DNA of 64,000 nucleotides from Actinocatenispora sp963815125 (lineage in GTDB: Bacteria; Actinomycetota; Actinomycetes; Mycobacteriales; Micromonosporaceae), in the NCBI GenBank assembly GCA_963815125.1, contig CAWFFM010000001.1:620001-684000 (forward strand), given 5' to 3'. Below the pieces are notes generated by a model, which was not told where the DNA came from, ran no database searches, and was given only the letters and a program-made list of their open reading frames with translations. Of the stretch, positions 1-9,139 are shown one piece after another (the stretch's first letter is position 1; each line of letters opens with the position of its first letter). The translations under genes were made by a program, and so were the position numbers.

Positions 1-1544
1 AGCAGCGTCACGTCGTCGCCGTGGTCGGCGACGGTGCGCTCACCGGCGGCATGTGCTGGGAGGCGCTGAACAACATCGCCGCCTCGGACCGCCCGCTCGT
101 CGTGGTGGTCAACGACAACGGCCGGTCCTACTCGCCGACCATCGGCGGACTGGCCTCCCACCTGTCGTCGCTGCGCCTGAGTCCCGGCTACGAGCGGGTC
201 CTCGACCTGGTCAAGGAGTCACTCGGCCGCACCCCGCTGGTCGGCGCGCCGCTCTACGAGGTGCTGCACGCGGTGAAGAAGGGGCTCAAGGACGCCGTCG
301 CGCCGCAGGCCCTGTTCGAGGATCTGGGCCTGAAGTACGTGGGTCCGGTGGACGGGCACGACATGACGGCGCTGGAAGGCGCGCTGGCGAAGGCCAAGCG
401 CTACGGCGGCCCGGTGATCGTGCATGTGGTGACCCGCAAGGGCAACGGCTACCTGCCTGCCGAGAACGACACCGCGGACTGTCTGCACCAGTCGGCCGTG
501 TTCGACCCGGAGACCGGCAAACCGACCGCCCCGCCGTCGAAGAAATGGACCTCGGTGTTCGCCGAGGAACTGGTCGAGGTGGCCGGCGAACGCGACGACA
601 TCGTCGGTATCACCGCCGCGATGGCCGGGCCGACGGGTATCGAGAAGCTGCAGGAACGCTACCCGGACCGGGTCTTCGACGTCGGGATCGCCGAGCAGCA
701 CGCGGTGACCTCCGCGGCGGGCCTGGCACTGGGCGGCCTGCACCCGGTGGTGGCGGTCTACTCGACCTTCCTCAACCGGGCGTTCGACCAGGTACTGCTG
801 GACGTGGCGATGCACGAGCTGCCGGTCACCTTCGTACTGGACCGGGCCGGCATCACCGGGCCGGACGGACCCAGCCACTACGGGATCTGGGACACCTCCA
901 TCCTCGGCGTGGTGCCGGGTCTGCGGTTCGCCGCACCCCGGGACGGCAGCCAGGTACGCGAACAGTTCCGGGAGGCGGTCGAGGTCACCGACGGCCCGAC
1001 CGTACTGAGGTTGCCGACCGGTGCGCTGCCTGCCGACCTGCCCGCCGTACAGCGCCTGGGCACCGGTATCGGCGCGGTCGACGTCCTGCACCGCGACGCG
1101 CGCAGTGACGTACTGCTCGTCGCGGTCGGCTCGTTCGCCCCGCTGGGCATGCAGGTGGCCGAGCGGGTCGGCGGCCAGGGTTACGGGGTGACCGTGGTGG
1201 ACCCCCGCTGGTTCCGGCCGGTTCCGCAACGACTGACCGAACTGGCCGCGCAACACCGGCTGGTGGTCACCCTGGAGGACGGCGTACGCGCCGGCAGCTT
1301 CGGTACCGCGCTGGCTCAGCAGCTCACCGACGCCGGTGTCCGGACCCCACTGCGTGACCTGGCCGTTCCGGTCGGCTTCCACGAATTCGGCACCCGTACC
1401 CAGATCCTGACCGATCTCGGTCTCACCGCACAGGACATCGCGCGTCAGGTCACCGAATGGGTGGCGGGGGTGGACACCGACCAGGCCACCGCTGAGGAGA
1501 CGTCCTCGTCCAGCCACGGTCAGCTGCGTCGACCGGCCCGATGA
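1..1544 (+). CDS. dxs: 1-deoxy-D-xylulose-5-phosphate synthase, 5' end outside window
   Basis: DXS condenses pyruvate and glyceraldehyde 3-phosphate with thiamine diphosphate (TPP), the first step of the MEP isoprenoid pathway in the cytosol. The reading frame is open from base 3, so the gene enters from the left; about 514 C-terminal residues are present of a usual 630-650. The frame opens inside the TPP-binding motif (GDGALTGGMCWEALNN at bases 27-74), followed by the transketolase pyrimidine-binding domain with GIAEQHAVTSAAGLALGG and the DRAGITGPDGPSHYGIWD segment typical of DXS, then the C-terminal transketolase domain. The tail after about base 1480 is low-complexity Thr/Ser. The stop overlaps the next start by 4 bases (ATGA), so the two genes are probably translated together. 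Family assignment is secure. Confidence 0.96.
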   Translation, partial: QRHVVAVVGDGALTGGMCWEALNNIAASDRPLVVVVNDNGRSYSPTIGGLASHLSSLRLSPGYERVLDLVKESLGRTPLVGAPLYEVLHAVKKGLKDAVAPQALFEDLGLKYVGPVDGHDMTALEGALAKAKRYGGPVIVHVVTRKGNGYLPAENDTADCLHQSAVFDPETGKPTAPPSKKWTSVFAEELVEVAGERDDIVGITAAMAGPTGIEKLQERYPDRVFDVGIAEQHAVTSAAGLALGGLHPVVAVYSTFLNRAFDQVLLDVAMHELPVTFVLDRAGITGPDGPSHYGIWDTSILGVVPGLRFAAPRDGSQVREQFREAVEVTDGPTVLRLPTGALPADLPAVQRLGTGIGAVDVLHRDARSDVLLVAVGSFAPLGMQVAERVGGQGYGVTVVDPRWFRPVPQRLTELAAQHRLVVTLEDGVRAGSFGTALAQQLTDAGVRTPLRDLAVPVGFHEFGTRTQILTDLGLTAQDIARQVTEWVAGVDTDQATAEETSSSSHGQLRRPAR

Positions 1545-2116
1545 GCCGGTCGGTGTCCACCGCAGAGATCCGGACCGATCGGCTGCTGCTACGGCGGTGG
1601 CGCCCGGCGGACCGTGTTCCGTTCGCGGCGATGAACGCCGATCCCGAGGTGATGGAGCACTTTCCGGCACCGTTGGACCGGGCGGCCAGTGATGGTCTGG
1701 TGGACCGGATCGAGGCCGGCTTCGAGAAGTTCGGCTACGGTCTGTGGGCCGTGGAGATCGCTGCCGCCGGCGAGTTCATCGGTTTCACGGGTCTGGCGGT
1801 GCCCAACTTCGAGGCGCCCTTCACCCCGGCGGTCGAGGTCGGCTGGCGGTTGAGCCGGTCGGCCTGGGGCCACGGGTACGCCACCGAGGCGGCGAACGCC
1901 GCACTGCACGAGGGTTTCGTACGACACGGGCTCGCGGAGATCGTGTCGTTCACCGCGCTGCCCAACGTCCGTTCGCAGGCCGTGATGCGCAGGTTGGGAA
2001 TGACCCGCGACCCCGCGGACGACTTCCAGCACCCGCGCGTCGCGCCCGGGCACCGGCTCCATCACCATGTGCTCTACCGCCTGGACAGTGAACGATGGAA
2101 GGCCCGCAGGTCCTGA
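1541..2116 (+). CDS. GNAT family N-acetyltransferase (RimJ/RimL-like)
   Basis: A 191-residue acetyl-CoA-dependent N-acetyltransferase of the RimJ/RimL branch. The N-terminus (TDRLLLRRWRPADRVPFAAM) and the core strand VGWRLSRSAWGHGYATEAA match this branch; the latter holds the acetyl-CoA pyrophosphate loop. NVRSQAVMRRLGMTRD is the usual C-terminal helix motif. ATG overlaps the dxs stop (ATGA), which fixes the start and implies translational coupling. The substrate cannot be told from sequence. It faces the convergent GH92 gene with only 21 bases between stops. Confidence 0.9.
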   Translation: MSRSVSTAEIRTDRLLLRRWRPADRVPFAAMNADPEVMEHFPAPLDRAASDGLVDRIEAGFEKFGYGLWAVEIAAAGEFIGFTGLAVPNFEAPFTPAVEVGWRLSRSAWGHGYATEAANAALHEGFVRHGLAEIVSFTALPNVRSQAVMRRLGMTRDPADDFQHPRVAPGHRLHHHVLYRLDSERWKARRS

Positions 2117-2137
2117 GAGCCACCACCACGCGGCGGT

Positions 2138-4480
2138 TCAGCGCGGGGTGACCGACGGAGGTCGCCGGTCCCGGCCCCAGTGTGACGGCTTCGTGCCGAG
2201 GGTGAACTCCAGGGTGCCGCCCTGCACCAGGTCGGCATGCTGGATCCACGGTCCGTGCACGGTACGGCCGCGCAGCCGCACCGTCTGCACGTACCGGTTG
2301 GCCAGCGACGCGTGATCGGCGCGGATCCGCAGTGAACGACCGTGCGCCAGTTGCAGCGTCGCGTCCGGGAAGAACGGACTGCCCAGGTAGTACCAGTCGT
2401 GTCCCGGGTTCGGGTAGAGGCCCAGTGCGGTCCAGACGTACCAGGCGGACATCGCCCCGGCGTCGTCGTTACCGGGCAGCCCGTCCGGCCGGGCCCGGTA
2501 CAGCTCGACGAGCAGCCGGCGGGTGATGTCCGCGGTACGGTCCGGACGTCCCGCGTGCAGGTAGAGGAAGGGTGCGTGCAGGTCCGGTTCGTTGGACGCG
2601 TCGTACCGGTCCTTGTCGAACAGGTCGTCGAGGTAGGCGACGAACGCCTCGTCACCGCCCATCCGCCGGATCAGGCCCTGCACGTCGTGCGGTACGAAGG
2701 TGGTGTACTGGTAGGCGCTGCCCTCGTAGAAGTGCGGGCTGCCGGCATCGTTCGGGTCGAACGGGGACAGCCAGCTGCCGTCGGAGCGTCGCGGCCGGAT
2801 GGTACGGCCATGCCCGTCCCACAGATGCGACCAGTTCAGCGACCGGCGCAGATAGCGGTCGGCCACTGTGGACTCACCGAAGTGCCGTGCCACCTGGGCG
2901 ATGCAGAAGTCCCCGTACGCGTATTCCAGGGTCCGCGAGGCTGCCCGGTCACCGTGCGGGTCGCTCGGCCGGTCCCGGTCGGTGGGCAGGTAACCCAGGC
3001 GCAGGTAGTCGGTCAGTTCACGACCCTCGACCTGCGGGTTGGGGGAGTTGTGCTCGCCGTCCTTGCGCAGCGCCCGGTACGCGGTGCGGTAGTCGATCCC
3101 GGGCAGCTTCTTGACGAGTGCGTCGGCAACCAGTACGTCACCGTTGGTGCCACCCTGGATGTAGCAGTTGGCGCCGGCGATCCGGGCGTCGGGCAGCCAG
3201 CCGGTGTACTGGTAGGTCTCCACCAACGACGACACCATCGCCGACTGCCGTTCCGGCTGGATGAGCGTCAGCAGCGGATGTACCCCACGGCTGGTGTCCC
3301 ACAGCGTGTAGAAGTCCTCGTAGTGCGGGGTCTTCGCCTTCCACCAGACGTTCTCACCGGTGAGGTCGTGCGGCATGAGCTGGCTGTGGTACAGCGCGGT
3401 GGCGAAGACCTTCCGTTGTTCGGTGCTACCGCCGGACACGGTCACCCGGCTCAGCGCGTCCTGCCACTGTTCGCGCGCATGGGTGCGTACCGCGTCGAAG
3501 CCCCGTACCCCGATCTCACTGTCCAGTGTGGACCAGGCCTGGTCGGTGCCGACGAACGACACCGCCACCCGCAGCACCACCGCGTGCTGCACGGTGCCCG
3601 GCACCGACAGCACCACCCCGACCCGTTCCCGTCTGCCTCCGGTCACCTCACGGAAGCCCTGACTGAGCCGGTCACCGACGAACGTGGCGAAACTGCGGAA
3701 CGAACGGTCCAGCTCGGCGGCGAAATGCAGCGTGTAGTGCCCGCCCCGGTCACCCCAGCCCCCGGTGACGGTGACCGATCCCTCCAGCCGGTTGTTCCCG
3801 ACCACCCGTACCGTGGTCAGCTGGGGGGTCTGCGAGCCGTTCGTGGCGATCACCGAACTGGCGTCGACGACCAGATGCCCGCCGTGGGTGTCCGGGAAGG
3901 TGTACCGGTGCACCGCGCAGCGTCTGGTCGCGGTCAGCTCGACCCGTACGTTCGGGTCGGTGAGATGCACCGTGTAGTAGCCCGGCTCGGCATGCTCGTC
4001 GGCCCGCCGGGAACCCAGCCGGTCGAGCCGTACCGGACCGGTGATCGGAGTGACCCGGACGTTGCCGTACCGGCTGTCACCGCCGGTGCCGGACACATGG
4101 GTCTGGGAGAAGCCGACGATCGGTTCGGTGGGGTGGTAGCCGGCGCTGGACGGTTGCTCGGTGTCCGGACTCGCGGCGGCGAACCCGAACGGCAGATGCG
4201 CTCCGGGGTAGGTGTTGCCCGGCGATGCGGTGCCGATCATCGGATCCACGTCGGTGAACATGCTGGGTTGCTCGTCGTCGCGCCCGGCTCCGCCGGCCCC
4301 GTCGTCGCAGGCCGCCAGCGCGCCCATGCCGACCGCGCCCAGCGACGCGGCGCCCAGCGAACGGAGCAGTTGTCGCCGGCTCAGATTCGCGCCACGGAGG
4401 CTGCGGCCCGCCGGGGGGCGCCACAGCCGCGCAGCAGCAGGCTGCCGGTCGGGCCCGGTCTGGGTGGGGAGATCGGTCAT
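2138..4480 (-). CDS. Tat-exported GH92-family alpha-mannosidase lipoprotein
   Basis: A 780-residue exported glycosidase of family GH92, which holds calcium-dependent exo-alpha-mannosidases. The N-terminus has a twin-arginine stretch (LSRRQLLRSLGA, arginines about 35-36), a hydrophobic run and a lipobox LAAC with Cys about 58, so it should leave by the Tat route and be lipid-anchored outside the cell. Mature motifs fit GH92: DPMIGTASPGNTYPGAHLPFG near the N-terminus, GFSQTHVSGTG, and LPGNDDAGAMSAWYVW near the C-terminus. I chose the ATG at 4480 (10 bases after the GH26 stop) over an upstream in-frame start that would overlap GH26. It is the last gene of the four-gene glycan operon and probably trims alpha-linked mannose; linkage is inferred from the family. 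Confidence 0.92.
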   Translation of the reverse strand: MTDLPTQTGPDRQPAAARLWRPPAGRSLRGANLSRRQLLRSLGAASLGAVGMGALAACDDGAGGAGRDDEQPSMFTDVDPMIGTASPGNTYPGAHLPFGFAAASPDTEQPSSAGYHPTEPIVGFSQTHVSGTGGDSRYGNVRVTPITGPVRLDRLGSRRADEHAEPGYYTVHLTDPNVRVELTATRRCAVHRYTFPDTHGGHLVVDASSVIATNGSQTPQLTTVRVVGNNRLEGSVTVTGGWGDRGGHYTLHFAAELDRSFRSFATFVGDRLSQGFREVTGGRRERVGVVLSVPGTVQHAVVLRVAVSFVGTDQAWSTLDSEIGVRGFDAVRTHAREQWQDALSRVTVSGGSTEQRKVFATALYHSQLMPHDLTGENVWWKAKTPHYEDFYTLWDTSRGVHPLLTLIQPERQSAMVSSLVETYQYTGWLPDARIAGANCYIQGGTNGDVLVADALVKKLPGIDYRTAYRALRKDGEHNSPNPQVEGRELTDYLRLGYLPTDRDRPSDPHGDRAASRTLEYAYGDFCIAQVARHFGESTVADRYLRRSLNWSHLWDGHGRTIRPRRSDGSWLSPFDPNDAGSPHFYEGSAYQYTTFVPHDVQGLIRRMGGDEAFVAYLDDLFDKDRYDASNEPDLHAPFLYLHAGRPDRTADITRRLLVELYRARPDGLPGNDDAGAMSAWYVWTALGLYPNPGHDWYYLGSPFFPDATLQLAHGRSLRIRADHASLANRYVQTVRLRGRTVHGPWIQHADLVQGGTLEFTLGTKPSHWGRDRRPPSVTPR

Positions 4481-4490
4481 TGGCCGGCGG

Positions 4491-5576
4491 TCAGGATCCG
4501 ACCGGATCGGCCACATGGATCTTCTTGATCCCGGACCGGAAGGCGTTGAGGGTGTCGGGCGCGGCGGTGAACCGCCAGTCCTTCGTTCCGGTGCTCTCCT
4601 TGTTGTACTCGAACCAGACGAACCCGACGATGTCGTTGCGGGAGGCCAGCCAGCGGAAGAGGTCGGCGGTCCAGCCGGCCTGGTGCTGCCCCGGCCCCGC
4701 GCCGGTCTCGGTGATCAGCACCCGTTTGTGAGTGAAGGTACGCAGCCGTTGCAGCGTCGGTTCGAATGTCTGCGCAGCGGTGCTCTCGGCATCGGCGGCG
4801 TAACCCACCATGCCGACCCAGTCCACGTACCGGTCCCCGGGGTAGAGCTTGCCCAGGGAGACGTTCGGGACCGGGCGGACGATGTTGGGACTCCACACCC
4901 AGATCACGTTGTGCGCGCCGACGGACTCGAAGATGTCGTGCACATGTCGCCAGGCCTGGACGTACTGGCCCTTGCTGTTGCCGGACTTGCGTTCCGACCA
5001 GGGATACCAGTCGCCGTTCATCTCGTGCCCGAAACGCAGCACGATCGGCCAGTGCGCCTGCCGCATCGCGGTGGCGAAGCGGGTGATGTAGTCGTCGTAG
5101 TGGCCGTCGGTGATCCGCTTCAGCGCGTACGCCCGCTGGCTGGTGCCCTGTTGCAGGCCGGACCAGGGTTCCCAGGTGATCGCCGGCACCGTGCCCTGCT
5201 GGTAGCACGCGACCACGGCCTGGGGCCGGAAGTCCTCGGTCCAGTTGACGAAGTACTCCAGCATGGTGGGCCGTACCCCGGCCTTGTCGGCGATACCGTC
5301 GATCTCGTTCTGCGACCAGGGCGCCTGGGGCGAGGACAGTCCGAAGTAGACACCGCGTTGGTTCAGTACGCTCTGCCGGCTCGGTACCGCCGCGGCCAGG
5401 CTGGCACTGGCGGACGGATCCGGTGGGGCGAAGCCACGTGCCGATGCCTGCGCGCCGCGGAACCCACCGCCCACGGTGAAGTAGAGCACCCCACCGCTGA
5501 ACAGCAGCAGCAGCACCGCATTGATGCCCATCCAGACCCGGTAGCTGCGCCGCGAGATCATCCGGTGCCTAGACAC
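4491..5576 (-). CDS. Membrane-anchored GH26-like endo-beta-mannanase
   Basis: A 361-residue protein with one N-terminal membrane anchor (residues about 15-37), a Ser/Ala/Pro linker and a GH26-type (beta/alpha)8 hydrolase domain. RFGHEMNGDWYPW carries the predicted acid/base Glu185, and VLITETGAG carries the nucleophile Glu290. GH26 enzymes mostly cut beta-1,4-mannans, so an extracytoplasmic endo-glycanase is expected. The GTG start overlaps the synthase stop by 8 bases; an in-frame ATG at 5561 would leave a 7-base gap and is equally possible. Its position directly after a GT2 synthase resembles the bcsA-bcsZ pairing of cellulose loci, so it may edit or release the polymer made by its neighbour (inference). 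Confidence 0.88.
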   Translation of the reverse strand: MSRHRMISRRSYRVWMGINAVLLLLFSGGVLYFTVGGGFRGAQASARGFAPPDPSASASLAAAVPSRQSVLNQRGVYFGLSSPQAPWSQNEIDGIADKAGVRPTMLEYFVNWTEDFRPQAVVACYQQGTVPAITWEPWSGLQQGTSQRAYALKRITDGHYDDYITRFATAMRQAHWPIVLRFGHEMNGDWYPWSERKSGNSKGQYVQAWRHVHDIFESVGAHNVIWVWSPNIVRPVPNVSLGKLYPGDRYVDWVGMVGYAADAESTAAQTFEPTLQRLRTFTHKRVLITETGAGPGQHQAGWTADLFRWLASRNDIVGFVWFEYNKESTGTKDWRFTAAPDTLNAFRSGIKKIHVADPVGS

Positions 5577-6888
5577 TGCTCATCACCGTCGCAGCCAGAA
5601 GTAGACCGCCGAGCAGGTACGGGATCAGGGCCTGCGGGTTACGGGTGTGCTGGCCGTCGAAGCCGCCCGCGCGGGTGCCCCAGCTGGCGTTGTGGGCCAG
5701 CCGGAAGAAGCCGACCACCCGCACCGGCATCAGGACGAAGGTGTTGATGATCATGAAGATCGGAAGGAAGGCCATATCGTTGGGACGGTACGCGAAGTGT
5801 CGACCGAACCGGATACCCAGCCCCATCACCGTCATGACCGCGCTGAACGCCACCAGCGTGACCAACGCCACCCAGCCCGTCTCCGGTAGCGGCAGTCGTC
5901 CGTACAGCTCGGAACGGTTCCCGGTGACCAGGGCGGCGACCCAGGAGGCGAACGAGCCGATGAGGATGAACGGCACCACGATGTCGGCGATGTAGAACAA
6001 CGCGAGTACCGGTGCGTTGCGCAGCATCCAGGGCAGCATCCGCAGCGTGTTGTACTGCGACCCACGGGCCCAGCGGAACTGCTGTTTGACCAGCTTCCCC
6101 AGCTTGGTGGGTGCATCGGTGTAGACCAGCGAGGTGGACTGCACCACGGTCTTGTACCCGTCCTGCAGCGTGTAGTTGGTCAACGTACGGTCGTCGGACA
6201 CCTCGATGAACGTACCCAGGAACGGTTCGCTACGGAACCGCTCCATGTTGTCCTCCAGGATGGTGCGGCGGAAAGCGATGGTGCGACCGGGCAGGCAACC
6301 GACCGTGCCCAGCACGCTCATCGCCGGCATCGAGTACTCGTTGCGGATGTTCTCCAACCAGTCGGCCCACCGGGTCAACATGCCGCGCTCCGGATGCAGG
6401 ATGCGCTGCCGGGTGCTGACACCGCCGACCTCCGGATCGCGGAACGGCTTCACCAGTTCGCGCAGGGTGTCGCGGGTCCAGATGGTGTCCGAGTCGACCA
6501 GTACGACGATCTCTCCCCGGGCGAGCTTCACCCCGATGTCCACGGCATTGCGCTTTCCCGGGGTCTCGGTCCAGGTCCACCGTACGCCGAGGCGGTCGCA
6601 GACCTTCTCCAACGTGTCGTTGCGTGGACCGTTGATCACCACCACCACCTCGGTGGGATGCTGGTCGACGATGCGTTCCAGTACGGAGACGAAGAGTTCC
6701 TCCTCCTCGTCGACCACGGGGATCACCACCGAGGTCGTGGTGTGCCAGTCGGCCTGCCACGGCCGGTACTGCCGGGCCAGGATCGCCTTGGTCAACCACA
6801 GCAACCAGATCATCGCCATGAACACGGCGAACGGATAGACGTGGCCGGAATGCAGCCACTCGCTGATCTGCAGCAGGAACGCCAGCAT
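5569..6888 (-). CDS. Processive GT2 family polysaccharide synthase, membrane protein
   Basis: A 439-residue GT2 glycosyltransferase of the hyaluronan/cellulose/NodC synthase type. It has an N-terminal TM segment (about 17-38), a GT-A domain with nucleotide-sugar Asp motif VDSDT (Asp132, Asp134), GRTIAFRR, the acceptor-side SDDR (231-234) and the processivity motif QQFRW (269-273), followed by about four TM segments that would form the export channel. These features predict polymerisation and secretion of a beta-linked glycan from UDP- or GDP-sugar. The product is unknown; the adjacent GH26 and GH92 genes point to a mannose-containing polymer. Spacing to the upstream GT39-like gene is 12 bases and it overlaps GH26, so it is in an operon. 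Confidence 0.9.
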   Translation of the reverse strand: MLAFLLQISEWLHSGHVYPFAVFMAMIWLLWLTKAILARQYRPWQADWHTTTSVVIPVVDEEEELFVSVLERIVDQHPTEVVVVINGPRNDTLEKVCDRLGVRWTWTETPGKRNAVDIGVKLARGEIVVLVDSDTIWTRDTLRELVKPFRDPEVGGVSTRQRILHPERGMLTRWADWLENIRNEYSMPAMSVLGTVGCLPGRTIAFRRTILEDNMERFRSEPFLGTFIEVSDDRTLTNYTLQDGYKTVVQSTSLVYTDAPTKLGKLVKQQFRWARGSQYNTLRMLPWMLRNAPVLALFYIADIVVPFILIGSFASWVAALVTGNRSELYGRLPLPETGWVALVTLVAFSAVMTVMGLGIRFGRHFAYRPNDMAFLPIFMIINTFVLMPVRVVGFFRLAHNASWGTRAGGFDGQHTRNPQALIPYLLGGLLLAATVMSSV

Positions 6889-6900
6889 GTGTCCCCCGAC

Positions 6901-8865
6901 CTACGACGGCTTGCGGGTCAACAGGGCCAGGGTCAGTCCGGCGGGCCGCCAGGTCTTGCTGGTCTGGAAGGAGGTACGCAGCGCCTCCTCCTTGGTGCCG
7001 CCGAGTGAGTGCAGCGGATCGGACACCGACCCCAGCCGTACCACCCAGACCCGGGTCGTACTGGCGCCGAGGCAGCGGCTCGCGTCCGGGCACTCCACCG
7101 CCAGTACCTTGCCGTTGGTGCGGGGTGGCTGGGTGACGAGCAGGTCCTTCGGCCGGGAGTTCGGCGCCAGGTAGTGCTCGACGACGTCCCGGCCGACCCA
7201 CGCCCCACCGGGATCCTCGGTGCCGTACACGATGCCGTCACCGGGTTGTTCGTTGTTGGCGATGATCGTTGCGAGCCCGCGTGTGTCCTGCTCGTGACCG
7301 GCGGGTCCACGTAGCGTCATCTGGGCGGGTACTGAGACCAGCGCGACGGCAGCGACCACCAGCAGGCCGCGTACCAGTGGCACCCGGTCCAGCGTGATGG
7401 CCGCCAGCAGCACCCAAGCCGGCAACGTGAACAGAAGGTACCGGGGCAGCCACACGGAGGTGTAGTGGCCGGCCGCGAAGAGCAGCACGGTCGGCACCAA
7501 CGCCCAGGCTGTGTAGACGATCGCGGGATGGCGGTAGGACACGGCCAGTGCGCCGAGCACGACGAGACAGCCACCGACGGCGGTCATCCCGAACAACTCG
7601 TCGGGTAGGCCGGCCAGGCTGCGGACGGTGGCCGGTGCGATCCAGCTCACCTGGCCGCGCTGTCCCAGGGAAAGGTAGAGAAGGGCGGCTCCCGGCGCGG
7701 CGCCCACCACGGCCGAGGCCAACCAGCCGACGAAGGTCCGCCGGAGCAGGATCAGCACCATCAACCCGTGGGCCACCAGCAGCATCAGGGACACGACGTT
7801 GAGCAGGCCCAGTACGGCGACGCTGAGCAGGTAGGGCAGGAACCGGCTGAACCGCGGCCGTTCCAGGGCGCGGGTCAGCAGCAGGGTGGACAGTGCTGCG
7901 ACGCAGACCACGAGGGCGTAGACCCGGGCCTCCTGTCCGTAGCGGGAGGTGGCCGGCAGTACCGCGAACAGCAGCCCGGCAAGCAGGCCGACCCGCGGTC
8001 CACCGAAACGGGAACCGAGTACGGCGACCAGCGCGGCGGCCACGGTCATGGCGATCGCGGACGGCAGGCGCAGAGCCAGGTCGGAGTTGCCGAGCAGCTC
8101 GGACCACGCCCACATCACCAGGTAGTAGGGGCCGTTGACCAGGTCGGTGGACTGCAGCAGCCCCCACAGCGAACCGCCCGGCACCGTGGTCATGCCCCAG
8201 GTGGCGAGTTCGTCGGCCCACAGGCCGGGGCGGTCGGCCCGGAAAATGCTGACCACTGCGGTGAGCAGCGCGGCGCCCAGCCAGGCAAGTTGGGTCAGGG
8301 CACGGTTGGTGCCGCGGAAACCGTCCGCCACCACGGCGGTGCCGACGACGGTGGCGGGCCGCACGTTGCCGCTGGCCGGTTCGGTGTCGGCGGTGCCGGC
8401 GATCTCCGGAAGCTCGAGCCGGTTGGTCTCGGAACTGTCGTCGGGATCGCGTGCCGGCACCCGCGCCTGATCCGGTCGGTCCACGGCCGGTGCCTCGATC
8501 TGCGGGAGTGCGCTGGAAGCGCGGATCCGCCCGGGAACGGCGACGCCGGTGGAACGTACCGGCACGGACGCGCGGCCAGGGTGACTCGGGATCGAGGCCC
8601 GCCCGGCATGCTCGGCGCCGCCCGGGGCCCGACCCGGCATCCCGGGCCGCTCCGGTGGCTTCAGCGGGTGATTCCCCGACTCCGTGACGTGTCTGTCCGA
8701 AGTGGACTTATTGTCCCGCGGCTCGGTGGATTCCGTGTCGGTCACCTGGGACTCCTGCCCCTGGGCAGGTGAACTCCGACGAGCGTGTGTGTCGACCCCG
8801 GCGCGGGCTGACGGTTCACCGTCACCGATTCTGGGCAGCATAATGGTCTCGTCGCGCTCACTCAC
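6901..8865 (-). CDS. GT39/ArnT-like polytopic membrane glycosyltransferase with long disordered N-terminus
   Basis: A 654-residue protein. Residues 1 to about 190 are a Pro/Arg/Ser-rich, probably disordered cytoplasmic region. The rest is a GT-C fold enzyme of the protein-mannosyltransferase/ArnT type: first TM about 193-213, then an external loop with the acidic pair in GLWADELATWGM, many further TM segments, and a soluble C-terminal domain (about 540-654). Such enzymes transfer sugars from polyprenyl-phosphate donors on the outer face of the membrane. The GTG at 8865 is chosen; an in-frame ATG lies 24 bases downstream. It is the first gene of the operon, so promoters should lie in 8866-9139. 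Donor and acceptor are unknown; a mannosyl donor is suggested only by context. Confidence 0.82.
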   Translation of the reverse strand: MSERDETIMLPRIGDGEPSARAGVDTHARRSSPAQGQESQVTDTESTEPRDNKSTSDRHVTESGNHPLKPPERPGMPGRAPGGAEHAGRASIPSHPGRASVPVRSTGVAVPGRIRASSALPQIEAPAVDRPDQARVPARDPDDSSETNRLELPEIAGTADTEPASGNVRPATVVGTAVVADGFRGTNRALTQLAWLGAALLTAVVSIFRADRPGLWADELATWGMTTVPGGSLWGLLQSTDLVNGPYYLVMWAWSELLGNSDLALRLPSAIAMTVAAALVAVLGSRFGGPRVGLLAGLLFAVLPATSRYGQEARVYALVVCVAALSTLLLTRALERPRFSRFLPYLLSVAVLGLLNVVSLMLLVAHGLMVLILLRRTFVGWLASAVVGAAPGAALLYLSLGQRGQVSWIAPATVRSLAGLPDELFGMTAVGGCLVVLGALAVSYRHPAIVYTAWALVPTVLLFAAGHYTSVWLPRYLLFTLPAWVLLAAITLDRVPLVRGLLVVAAVALVSVPAQMTLRGPAGHEQDTRGLATIIANNEQPGDGIVYGTEDPGGAWVGRDVVEHYLAPNSRPKDLLVTQPPRTNGKVLAVECPDASRCLGASTTRVWVVRLGSVSDPLHSLGGTKEEALRTSFQTSKTWRPAGLTLALLTRKPS

Positions 8866-9139
8866 GGTTCATCGCAGAGGCACCTGGTGGAAGTGGGTGG
8901 TACCCACAGGGGTGTGGGAGGGCCGTCTCGCCAGTCGCGCACCAACATACCGCTCCGGTGCAATGACCCTGAACCGTGCCAAGCTGCGCCCGTCCGGGTG
9001 ACTGGACCCTGTCCGCCGTGATCGCCTCCGCCGCAGTTGGTGTCAGGTGCATGACGCACACTGGTCAGCCGGTACCGGGGGTGTGATCCCTACCTATACC
9101 ATCCGTCGCAGAGCACGGCGCGACAGAAGAGAGAGTGAG

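Noticed and set aside
2342..4528. A 728-codon open frame on the plus strand opposite the GH92 gene
   Set aside because: It is the mirror of a GC-rich coding strand: no family resemblance and no ribosome site, while the minus strand gives a full GH92 protein with signal peptide.
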